The notes under the pieces were generated by a model. That model did not search any database, was not told where the DNA came from, and worked only from the letters and a program-made list of their open reading frames with translations. DNA of 64,000 bases from Dactylorhiza incarnata. Its lineage: Eukaryota > Streptophyta > Magnoliopsida > Asparagales > Orchidaceae. Position 1 is the first letter of the stretch; each line of letters begins with the position of its first letter. The stretch covers positions 1,612,001 through 1,676,000 of the forward strand of contig JAWHQI010000306.1 in NCBI GenBank assembly GCA_033032865.1. The letters are read 5' to 3'. The position numbers were made by a program, and so were the translations under genes. Shown piece by piece: positions 31,561 to 40,345 of the stretch.

Positions 31561-32323
31561 TCTAAATGTGAAGTAATAGAACTTAATAAAGCAAATTGGG
31601 AACAAACTTGAAATTTGGTATGCTCTTTTTTATTAATTTATTAATTTCTGCTACACATGCTAAACTAATGCTTAAATTTTTCTCATTTGTATAGGTTGCC
31701 TAGCATTTTGTGAGAAGCATTTGGGAGAGAGCAGATATAATCATAACAATTATATTAGAAAAGGCTATTTTTAAATTGTGCTATTTTAAAAAAAAAACCT
31801 TTGCTGCTTTTTTTTATTATAACATTGTTGTGATAAAAGGAGGCTATTTATAAAAGAAAAAAATCTGAGTTTTAACTTCTTAATCTAAGGATTTAATGAA
31901 AAAAGTAAACTAAGTTTTAATTCATCAGGATTTAGAGCTGCCATAAAGTTGCTTATTCTATCTTATTATTAGTAAAGCATTAAAAATCATATGGAATACT
32001 TTTGAAAATACCCTATAATTTAAATCTTTTGTTTGAATCTAAATGCAAATTTGGCAGTAATTTTTCAAGCAAAATTATTAAGAGTTCAGTTGTTCCCTTC
32101 AAGCGCACTGAGCTTTCATCGGTCGGTGCTCATTCATAAGCGGTTGCGAGTGATTGATAAGAACGAGCAACGATAATACGTCTATATATGCAGTTGTACA
32201 ATCTATATTCGTCGAAGGTGGGCTCAGCCCAATCACATTAGCAAACAAGATAACCGATGAAGTTGGGAAAAGCCCTAACAAAGAAAATCAGAAGGCAAGC
32301 ATAGGGGGGAGACCCCTCTTGAA
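31561..32323. other. AT-rich spacer
   Basis: I see no gene. The last 200 bp may be the start of the LTR-like block that holds the palindrome array. Confidence 0.4.
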
Positions 32324-32507
32324 CTCGCCTATAGGCGAGATCCCCTTTAACCTCGCCCATAGGCGAGGTCTCTCTTGAACTCGCCTATAGGCGAGATCCC
32401 CTTTAACCTCGCCCATAGGCGAGGTCTCTCTTGAACTCGCCTGTAGGTGAGACCTCTTTTGCCCTCGCCCATAGGCGAGGTCTCCTTCAAAGTCGCCCAT
32501 TTGTGAG
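32324..32507. repeat. 28-bp tandem array of seven 16-bp palindromes
   Basis: CTCGCCTATAGGCGAG or CTCGCCCATAGGCGAG starts at 32324, 32352, 32380, 32408, 32436, 32464 and 32492, exactly 28 bp apart. The last unit and the fifth are diverged. The 12-bp links alternate between ATCCCCTTTAAC and GTCTCTCTTGAA types. It lies upstream of a TATA box, so it is probably the U3 of an LTR. Confidence 0.92.
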
Positions 32508-32663
32508 TTCCTCGACACCTCGGCAGAATGATCTCGCGAGACCAGCTCACTAGTGAGATCCTTTTTAGCAGCACCAAAACATTTTGCTGAGGTCCTCTCA
32601 CCTGTTAGATGGGTCAGGTATTTTGTTGGGCGGCTATTTGCAGATTGGTCAATCCCCCCTTTT

Positions 32664-32680
32664 GGATTGTATATAAATAC
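32664..32680 (+). promoter_or_regulatory. TATA box downstream of the palindrome array
   Basis: TTGTATATAAATACGAC lies about 160 bp after the array and about 30 bp before the long C tract. The order array, TATA, leader resembles an LTR U3/R. LTR ends were not found. Confidence 0.45.
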
Positions 32681-32708
32681 GACTTCAGGGGTACAAGAAA
32701 AGACACTT

Positions 32709-32710
<2 letters not shown>

Positions 32711-32788
<78 letters not shown>
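32711..32788. repeat. Poly-C tract, 78 bp
   Basis: This uninterrupted C run is the longest homopolymer in the window. Its true length may be uncertain. Confidence 0.9.
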
Positions 32789-32790
<2 letters not shown>

Positions 32791-32881
32791 GCTCTTTACT
32801 TCTCAAGTTTGTGCATTTCTTGTTCCTAGCTCAGTCCTTGGCTTTGGAGAGAAAGTTTCTATAGACTTTCGGATATAGGCC

Positions 32882-33160
32882 CCCAAAACTTCATTTTAGG
32901 GTGATGAGTCGAACAAAACCGAAAAACCAAAATCAAATATGAAATCAGGGGCGAAAATTTATTTAAAAAAAAACTCATATACGAATTGAATGTTTTAATA
33001 TTTATAAAAATTTGAATAAACCGCATCCGGCTTGTTCGGTTTTCAAGTTCGAGCAATATTAAAGACCAACCGAACCGCCTACAACCCTAATAACACACAA
33101 CTATTATTATTAAGAAATTAAGAAATAATCATTTATATAGTCAAACACAACTTGTGCTTC
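32882..33160. other. Fragment with AACCGAACC motifs
   Basis: AAACCGAAAAACC near 32918 and CCAACCGAACCGCC near 33067 recall hAT subterminal motifs, but no ends or duplication are visible. Confidence 0.35.
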
Positions 33161-33163
33161 CCT

Positions 33164-33805
33164 CTATCTTTTGAAATTACATTTACACCCCCTCAAGTTT
33201 TCCTAGTTTACAAAAATGTCCCTTCCATTAAGAAGTATGGATGGAAAATGATAAAATATTTCAAATTATTTTATGATATTTCAATTTTATCCTTTTACAA
33301 TGATTCTAGATTCATTGCAAAGAGTAAAATGTAACACTTTTTTTTTTCAAGGTAGAGTTATTACAAAGGATAAAATTAGAATTTCATAAAATAATTTGAC
33401 ATATTTGATCACTTTCCATCTACATTTCTAAAGAAAAAGGGTCACACCTTTCAAAGTAGCCTTTATAAAAGGTAAAATTGAATATCATAAAATAATGTCT
33501 AATTTTATCATTTTCATTCATATTTTAAGGAAGCTGATATCCGCACTCTATTGATATGAGTTATTACGCGCCTTTTGAAAATACGCCTTGTGCGAGCATT
33601 TTTAAGAAAAGTGTTAGCACTCTACAACTTTTGTGTTTAACACTTTTCCTAAAAATGCACGCACAAGACGTATTTCCGAAAATTCGTTATAGAGTGCGGA
33701 TAGCCAAAACTGCAGTGCGGATATCAGCGCCCTATTTTTATCGGAAGAGGCTAAACTGGGGAAACTTCGAGAAGTAGGTAAATGTAATTTCAAAAGATAG
33801 AGAGG
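33164..33805. mobile_element. TIR element of about 640 bp
   Basis: The left end CTATCTTTTGAAATTACATT (33164-33188 region) and the right end AATGTAATTTCAAAAGATAG (33777-33805 region) form inverted repeats of at least 23 bp, and weaker similarity extends outwards. The same arm occurs at 26515-26560 and 35750-36090. A smaller MITE is nested inside. Confidence 0.6.
33533..33732. mobile_element. Nested palindromic MITE, about 200 bp
   Basis: The ends GCTGATATCCGCACT and AGTGCGGATATCAGC are perfect inverted repeats of 15 bp. The pairing continues inside (GAGCATTTTTAAGAAAAGTG against CACTTTTCCTAAAAATGC). The right arm has an extra copy of the end motif. Confidence 0.75.
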
Positions 33806-34394
33806 TGCAACCTATAAATATGCAAACTCCCGCCGGAGGTCCCCATAATTAACCCTAAACCCGGACATTATTTTATATGCGAAGAGGAGTCAAAATCTAT
33901 AAAGTACATCTTTGGCCTCTAAACCAGTAAAACCGGACTTTAATTTTTAATTAGACCGCCAATACAATTTAATATTGCATTATCATAAACTTTCAGCCCT
34001 AAAACGAATTGGTTAAAGGTGGAGGGGCACAAGACATACAAGGTGCACAACCCCGCATAAATTTTTCGATGCGGGACTATATTGTCATTTGTCAACAAAG
34101 TTTTACTAGAAAGAAATAATCATTTCTATATCAAACACATTTCTTCACAAGTATAATTTAACCCTCAATGCAAAGCTCTAATTTTGAAATAAAAAAACAG
34201 CACCTATTAACATCAAAATGAAGGTGGAAATTATATATATAAACAAGCTGATTGGTATGGAATTATTATTTAAACTAGGAATTTAAAAAAAAATATATAG
34301 TATTAACACTCAAAAGGAATAGACATTAAGGTGAAATGCCAGCAGCTCTATTGGATGAATTCGAGATCGACTTTGTCGTCCGGGCCCGAAGATT
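33806..34394. other. 3' flank of the - strand host gene
   Basis: AT-rich sequence downstream of the stop codon at 34395. No element or gene is defined. Confidence 0.4.
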
Positions 34395-34515
34395 CTACTT
34401 TGGCCGCCTCCGATACGGATACAATATATCGTCGAAGGTTTCTTTGATATGATTCCCAACCCTATTCAGGTTCCTCGCCACACCCGAAGCCACCAAACTC
34501 GCATTTCTTGAGAAC
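34395..34515 (-). CDS. Unrecognised plant protein, last exon
   Basis: Read on the - strand, the exon follows the acceptor TTATGCGCAG, uses one base to finish a split Glu codon, and encodes 39 residues from FSRNASLVASGVARNL to DDILYPYRRRPK and a TAG stop. The sequence is coherent: an amphipathic helix, then a short basic end. It is the natural end of a chain built from exons at 34802, 38239 and 49902, all with compatible phases. I do not recognise the family. Confidence 0.7.
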
Positions 34516-34801
34516 CTGCGCATAATCAAGGCAATGCTCTACTTATTCTACACTTGTTTTAGACCAAAAATATGGGGGGAAATTGAATTTAGGGATCAAT
34601 TGGTTGCTTATAGATAGAAATCGTGTTTTCAAAATGGCGATTTTTCATTTTTAGGGGAATTTGAAGAGATTTGCTCTATTTGAATTCAACTTTAATTTCT
34701 GACAAATTCCGCCTCATGATGAAAACATATTTTCTAATTTCAAGCAGCCAAATGAGCCATCGGTGCGGTATTTTGAAACTAAAACTTTCCTGGACATGAA
34801 C

Positions 34802-34850
34802 TCTTCCCCCATGATCTGTGCAGGTTTGTACGATCGGCGAACACCGGCAT
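34802..34850 (-). CDS. Unrecognised plant protein, penultimate exon (49 nt)
   Basis: On the - strand the acceptor is TTGAATTCTAG and the exon starts with AT, which completes a GAT codon with the G left by the exon at 38239. It encodes RRSYKPAQIMGE and ends GA at a GT donor (GA|GTTCAT), which is weak. The following exon supplies the G of GAG. Phases agree on both sides. A slightly later end is possible but gives a phase that fails. Confidence 0.6.
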
Positions 34851-35304
34851 CTAGAATTCAAACAAAGCAAACAGTTGTCAGCTTTTCAAAGTGCTTATGT
34901 TAAGAGGCAATACAAGTTTAAGTTTGTCTATGATAATAAATAGAAGCATAACAGACCAGTTGCAAGGGCTGGAAATGAAGGAAAGTTTTGTTTTGTTTTC
35001 AAGCTTATTTATTTATTCTCATCGAGCTTGAGCGCATAACTCGAGTTTTAAAAACACGCTCAAGACTGTGATTTCTAATGACTTCACTTCACGTAATAAG
35101 ATATTTCAACGGCAATGTGGAGTAAAATCTGAACCAGGAAAAAGAACCTAGACAGAGAAATATGTGAGAAGATGGCATGAGAGAAAAAGAAGAGAATGAT
35201 GGAGCTCATTTAGCCACAAAGCATTCCCCAAAGAAAGAGGGCTAAGAAATTTAGTGTAGTGAAGGATAGAATGAAAGAGATTTTCAAGAGATAAATATGA
35301 TTGA
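34851..35304. other. Intron sequence of the - strand gene
   Basis: AT-rich sequence with no gene seen. Confidence 0.4.
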
Positions 35305-35525
35305 GGCTCCGTTTGGCACGGCGGTGGCGGCCGTGAACGCGGTGGTTATGTACCGTCGTTCGTGAATGCCCGACCTCACCTAAGGAACTTCAACCACTTT
35401 TATGTTCAAAACTAGTTTTCTTTTCCGCCGGCGGTCATAACCATTGTCTTGTGAAACATGCATTATGTGACAGTGGCGTTTTTGTCTAAACTCACCGGAG
35501 AAAAAACGCCGCACCAACCGAAGAC
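35305..35525. mobile_element. MITE of the 190-220 bp Tourist-like family, reverse orientation
   Basis: It starts GGCTCCGTTTGGCACGGCGG and ends GCACCAACCGAAGACC. The interior (GGTTATGTACCGTCGTTCGT, CCTAAGGAACTTCAACCAC) is the reverse of the copies at 29980 and 30198. No clear 3-bp duplication remains. Confidence 0.75.
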
Positions 35526-35702
35526 CAAGTAAATATGCGCTCGCGAATATAAACAAACTAGTATTATAATTTTCAAGCATCTTTAATATTTGTTCGTGCT
35601 AATTTGGAACTTAATATAAAATATTTTTTGTGCGTACATGTATGTTAACAGTATAAACTTAGAGAGGAAGTTTTGGTACTTTTAAAAGTTAAAGAGCGGG
35701 TC

Positions 35703-36130
35703 CTTCAGGGGGTTTTTTGTGCATGGATGTTATAAAATGTAAACTTGTGGGGGAGGTTTTTGTAATTTCAAAACACAGAAAGGTGCAACATGTAATTTTG
35801 CAAACTTAGAGGGGAGGTCCAGGAAAACAGCCCTTATTCCTATATATATATATAGAGAGCGAGAGAGAGAGAGAGGGTCATTTACCAGGACCTCCCCTCT
35901 AAATTTGCAAAATTACAAGTTGTACCCCCCTCTAACTTTTGAAATTACAAAAACCTCCCCTGCAAGTTTACATTTCATAACATTCATGCACAAAAAGACC
36001 CCTCCTGAAAATTTACTCCAAGGGGGTCTTTTTGTGCATGAATGTTATGAAATGTAAACTTGCAGGGGAGGTTTTTGTAATTTCAAAAGTTAGGGGTACT
36101 ACCTGTAATTATGCTAACTCCCAGGGGAGT
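35703..36130. repeat. Three-armed inverted repeat (two direct arms and one inverted)
   Basis: Arm 1 (about 35703-35833) and arm 3 (about 36018-36130) read GGAGGTTTTTGTAATTTCAA in the + direction; arm 2 (about 35876-36003) is their reverse complement. The spacer between arms 1 and 2 holds a TA/GA microsatellite. The family also occurs at 26515 and 33777. Confidence 0.8.
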
Positions 36131-36193
36131 TTGGGTAATTATTCATATATATGTATGTAGATGTATATATATGTTGTACATGTGTGTGTATAT

Positions 36194-36357
36194 TGTTGGA
36201 AATATCGAGTCAATGTCGGTCTATTAGAGTCTTTAGGTATATTTGGGTTTAGTCCCACATTGTAATTTTTTCTTTTAAGAGTCCATGTAAGTCTTATATA
36301 ACTCCCCCTTGTGGGATGAATAAATGAATCAAGTATTTCTTTTTTCCTCTTTCAACA
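36194..36357 (+). mobile_element. Solo LTR, 164 bp, TATAT duplication
   Basis: It begins TGTTGGAAATATCGAG and ends CTCTTTCAACA, with TATAT on both sides (36189-36193 and 36358-36362). It has the same layout as the LTRs at 47851 and 49529 (GAGTCTTTA, TTTAGTCCCACATTGTAA, GTGGGATGAATAA). The host repeat is TA-rich, so the duplication could be chance, but the termini are good. Confidence 0.72.
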
Positions 36358-37666
36358 TATATATGTACACAAGTGGAAAAGGTGACACCAAAGTTCTCTT
36401 ATTAAGTAGTAATACCAAAGTTCTCTTATTAAGTAGTAATAGTATAGATTATTTTATCAGTTTTAAATTTACACCGATAAACATATACATTTAATAATTA
36501 GCATATTTATCCTGTTCATTTTCTGTGTCCAGCCTATAACTATCCTCAGCATTACCATTCGTCTGAGAACTAAATGGACAACATTACTTTTCGAAGACTC
36601 AATCAAAATTGTATAAACTTAATTAGAAACGAGGTGTTAATCGAACTGGGTTCGCCGGCCAACTCCAGCATGACTCCGCTGTGAGGTCAGACTGCAGCTC
36701 GCCGGCAACTCCTAGCCTTAATTTCAGCTCAACCCTTAATTCCGGTGAGTGTTGGCGAGCATTCAGCTCTTGCTTCTCCGTCAACCCCTATTGAAACTCT
36801 TCTTTTTTTAGAAAAAATCATTATATTACTTACTCGATGGTTGAGGTGGCAGATCCCGGACGACGATCTAAATTGTAGCTGACTCACGCCTCTATAGCCA
36901 GCGGAGTCTCCCTCTCTTCCTCATTCTCTCTCTCTCTCTCCCTCCCTCTAGCTAACGCTTCCACCCTCCATGTCTCCAACTTTCTCTCTCTCATTCTCGG
37001 CCTGAACTGCAGAAGAAAGCGCAACTTGTCCTTTTTTTCCTTTTCCCTCTTCCTCTCTCTAACTTTCTCTCTCTAGTGATACAAAACTTAGGCCATATGC
37101 ACGCAGTATATATGTATGTGTATATATGTATATGTATACTCATGTATGTATATCTGTATATGCACATTTGTATATATGTATGTATATGTATACATGTATC
37201 TGTATAGTTGTATGTTTATATGTCTGTGTATATATATGTGTATGTGTAGATGTATATCTATATATGCATATGTATGTATAGAGTTTTAAAAAATGATAAT
37301 CATTCTAAGACACATCCTTAAGAATGGAATTGTTTATGTTATCAAACTATAACATTTAGTAGTAATGTAGATAATCTAGTCTTTTAATAGTCATCACCAC
37401 TTAATAAGCAGACAGATGAAAAAGGTAATACCATAGTAATTATTAACACAGCACACAAAAAAGTCTAAAAATCACAAAGGTAATGCTCATAGCAGTTGCC
37501 ACAAATTTTGGAACCAAATTAGAAAGCAGAGGCTGTGAATTAAAGAAAATAAATAACCAAAACTTGAAAACTATCTAAAAGCAGAATGAGGCTAGGTTTC
37601 AAGACTTGATATGCCAGACACGTAAGAGTTCTCCGAATGAAACTCCTCATAGTAACATTTCTTTAA
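36358..37666. other. Intron sequence with simple repeats
   Basis: It contains CT-rich runs (36925-36960) and a degenerate TATATGTATG minisatellite at 37095-37285. No gene is recognised. Confidence 0.5.
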
Positions 37667-37800
37667 GGCTCCGTTTGGTTGGTCAGAATTGAGGCTTTGG
37701 AATTGAAATTAGAAATTAAATTCAATTGAAAATGACCTCCAATTTCTAATTCCAAACCGCCAATTCCGTCCAAACGAACGGACAATAATGGAAAAGGAGC
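37667..37800. mobile_element. Candidate MITE with GGCTCCGTTTGG end
   Basis: The left end GGCTCCGTTTGGTTGG and the right side CCGTCCAAACGAACGGAC form an imperfect inverted pair, and AATTTCTAATTCC pairs with GGAATTGAAATTAG inside. Confidence 0.5.
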
Positions 37801-38238
37801 ATACAATCATTACCTTGCTGCCATTAATGCCAGGGTTTTTCTATAAGCATGCCTGCCAGAGCTTCTAAAACCCTGGAATTCATGATAGTTTTGAAAAACA
37901 ATTAAGAACTTTATAAAACCCTAAAAGCGAACGTGTTTTCCGTAACAATTTGATACCATTCGGGAGTTTTCCATTCCATGACAGGTACTAAGAAGAGGGT
38001 GTAAGAAAATCCCAGTAATTAGCCAAAAGAGAAACAATTTCTTAAACCCTAAAATCATCAACCCTAAACCTTAAAACCCATCATTAGCATCGAGACGGTC
38101 CAGATTAATACTTAATTGCATTTTTGGGGGGGAAAAGAAGTGAAGGTATTCCTTCACAGACTTATCAGAGCTAATAGTGAACGAAAACTATTCATATTTC
38201 TAATGACAATTATCTATGATATTCAATTCTAACAATAC
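37801..38238. other. Intron sequence
   Basis: I see no gene. Repeated AACCCTAAA-like phrases occur around 37915-38075 but are not a telomere array. Confidence 0.4.
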
Positions 38239-38302
38239 CTTCTTTGTTGTGAACATGCGCAGGAGCATGGCTAGCATTTGATACTCGTCGATCCACCAAA
38301 AG
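38239..38302 (-). CDS. Unrecognised plant protein, internal exon (64 nt)
   Basis: On the - strand, acceptor AAATTTGTCGCAG and donor GAAG|GTATTG enclose 64 nt that read LLVDRRVSNASHAPAHVHNK then E and one extra base. The exon at 49902 ends phase 0 with CAGLE, so the join reads through without a stop. The remaining base pairs with the AT that opens the exon at 34802. Confidence 0.66.
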
Positions 38303-39758
38303 CTGCGACAAATTTAACTATTTTATTAGAAAACAATCTAAAATTGGTGAAATATTTCAAAAGAAAAAAAGATGAATGTCTAAGTTAAGCAGCATTTTGG
38401 AGGTGTTTATACTGCTCATCCACCTTAAGATGTATAACTATAATATAAAAAACTACAGGAGAGGGCAGAATATTTTATTACTTTATGCTAGAAAAGGCGG
38501 GATCGTTTCCCTTAAGGCGAAAATTTAAAAGAGTACTATAGGAGATTAATGCTTCTTTCCTAAAAGAATATTATCTAATTTGCTTGCACTAAAACATGAG
38601 AATTTTGTAAATGATTGCAACATCGCAATCATGATATCACAGACTTCTGTCACTTGGCCCTTTCATATTCCAAAATTGAAATGCACTAACTGCAATGCTT
38701 GGAAGGGTTGCATATGAATTTTTAATAGCACTAACTAAAATCACAAGCATGACGAATGGCCCTAAAATGGAGAAGTAAAGACGAAATGGCAAATCAAAGC
38801 CAGTAAAGACATCTTTATGCTCATAGAAACTATGGACAAGGAGAAAGTTATAAAAATTCAAAAGATCTGTGGACCTCAAGAGGTGTAAGTTCTCATTTTG
38901 GCGCTACTCTATCACTTTCTACATTTAGTGAATGTTAATTAATTGTTAATAAGGCCTACTATTATGTTCCTGGCATGAAGCCGAATTTTATTTATATTTA
39001 TCAGATAAAGGATACTTTACATTATTTGATGCCAGTCGATGTCTCATAGGTTTATCACTGAAAATAAAATAAAAATGTGAAAAAGCCATTTTGTGGTGAG
39101 TTGTTAATTTGATGGAGTCTCTAAAAAATAAAGCTGCTGATTGTGGCATGCAAGATTAGAACATGTAATTATGAGAGGCTTAGTGAGATGTAAAACAAGA
39201 ATTGATCATCGATCATCTAAACATAAATACTAGAATTGTATGTGCATGCCAATAATGCGGAATGCACAAGCTTCCCTCCAAAGAGAGTGAGACCAAATCT
39301 GGTCAATCACTACAGTTATTCACCTAAATGTCTCAGGGAAGCTCCACAATTTCTTGTATATGTATGTAATATTTAGTTATTTTTATTCATGATTATTTTA
39401 GATAAACTTGGGTTTGATTTATGAAGCACAAAGTAAAATATTTCACTTCATGTTTATTGCAAGTTAAAGTTTCTTATTTAGATCTGATGGCGGTGAACAA
39501 ATGTTGAAGGAGTTCTCAGATTTTGTTTTCTAAAGTGAAGTTCATAGAAAAATTACTTGCTCAATTACTTGGGAACAAAATGTGTGGATTTAAGAAAAAA
39601 ATCATTGTACTTTTAATAGTGTTACAAGGATCTGAGGTGCATGCTTATTGGCTATGATGAGTCCAAGGATGATTAGAAGAGTACCAATCTTGTTACCTTT
39701 TGAATAATTGCATCTCAAGGCGTGTGTTCAATAAGAGGAAAGACTACTGAGAGACCTG
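38303..39758. other. AT-rich intron sequence
   Basis: One - strand ORF (38637-38879) is hydrophobic but has no recognisable features and is probably chance. No element ends are seen. Confidence 0.4.
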
Positions 39759-40241
39759 TGTTACAGGCTAGCCCATAACGTGTTGGTAACTTGTTGAATG
39801 GGTGGAGAGAGATGCGAAGATACATGGGAGCCAAGCTCAACCAGAATAGAAGTGGGTAAAGGAGAAGAAGAGGAAGAGGTTTGCTCAACCCAAACCCTAG
39901 AGGGATGATAGGAAGAGAGAACTAAGAGAGAGAGAGTAAGAGAGAAATAAAAGATTCATTTAATCCTTTCCTTCCTCTAGCCCAAGGGCCTCTAAATAGA
40001 AGTTACATGACTTAATGGCAAGGACTGTAAATATGTCTAAACATAAAATAAAATACCCCAAAACACTAATGACTCAAAGAGACAAATAAGACATGACAAC
40101 GACAAGACGCGACATGTGTCATACAAACATAACAATGAAGACATTCCTAAAAATGAAGACACAATATTCCTAACAACTCTAAATGGCAACTTAATGAAAC
40201 ATACATAAAAATAACTGATAACGGGTAGTGGGCCCATAACA
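39759..40241 (-). mobile_element. LTR of a chromovirus (483 bp)
   Basis: On the - strand it begins TGTTATGGGCCCAC and ends GGCTAGCCTGTAACA. It is immediately preceded by a chromodomain tail (40242-40345), so it is a 3' LTR. The partner LTR is not found. Confidence 0.72.
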
Positions 40242-40345
40242 TCCAATTTGTCCTTCAAATCGAGCTTGCCTTCAAGCTCGAAGAAGGCTCAGATAGTTTG
40301 ATCATCCGATTCTTCATTCTCTTGCCAGACCAACTCATCGCAGCG
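40242..40345 (-). pseudogene. Chromodomain tail of the same element
   Basis: The - strand reads ELVWQENEESDDQTI, a stop, AFFELEGKLDLKDKLDV. This resembles the chromodomain end 'W..E.....FP.F.LEDK'. The stop and the missing upstream part show decay. Confidence 0.6.

Noticed and set aside
32324..32507. Regular repeats resembling a CRISPR array
   Set aside because: The repeats are 16-bp palindromes with 12-bp near-identical links, not unique spacers, and the DNA is plant nuclear. No cas genes exist nearby.
32288..32878. ORFs with long poly-Gly or poly-Pro
   Set aside because: They arise from the 78-bp C tract. The same holds for the poly-Gly ORFs at 26332-26609.
37915..38075. Interstitial telomere-like sequence (AACCCTAAA phrases)
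   Set aside because: The phrases are few, irregularly spaced and separated by unrelated sequence.
38637..38879. A small membrane protein gene (80 residues, hydrophobic)
   Set aside because: It lies in AT-rich intron sequence of the - strand gene, has no splice or promoter support, and its hydrophobicity reflects T-rich codons.
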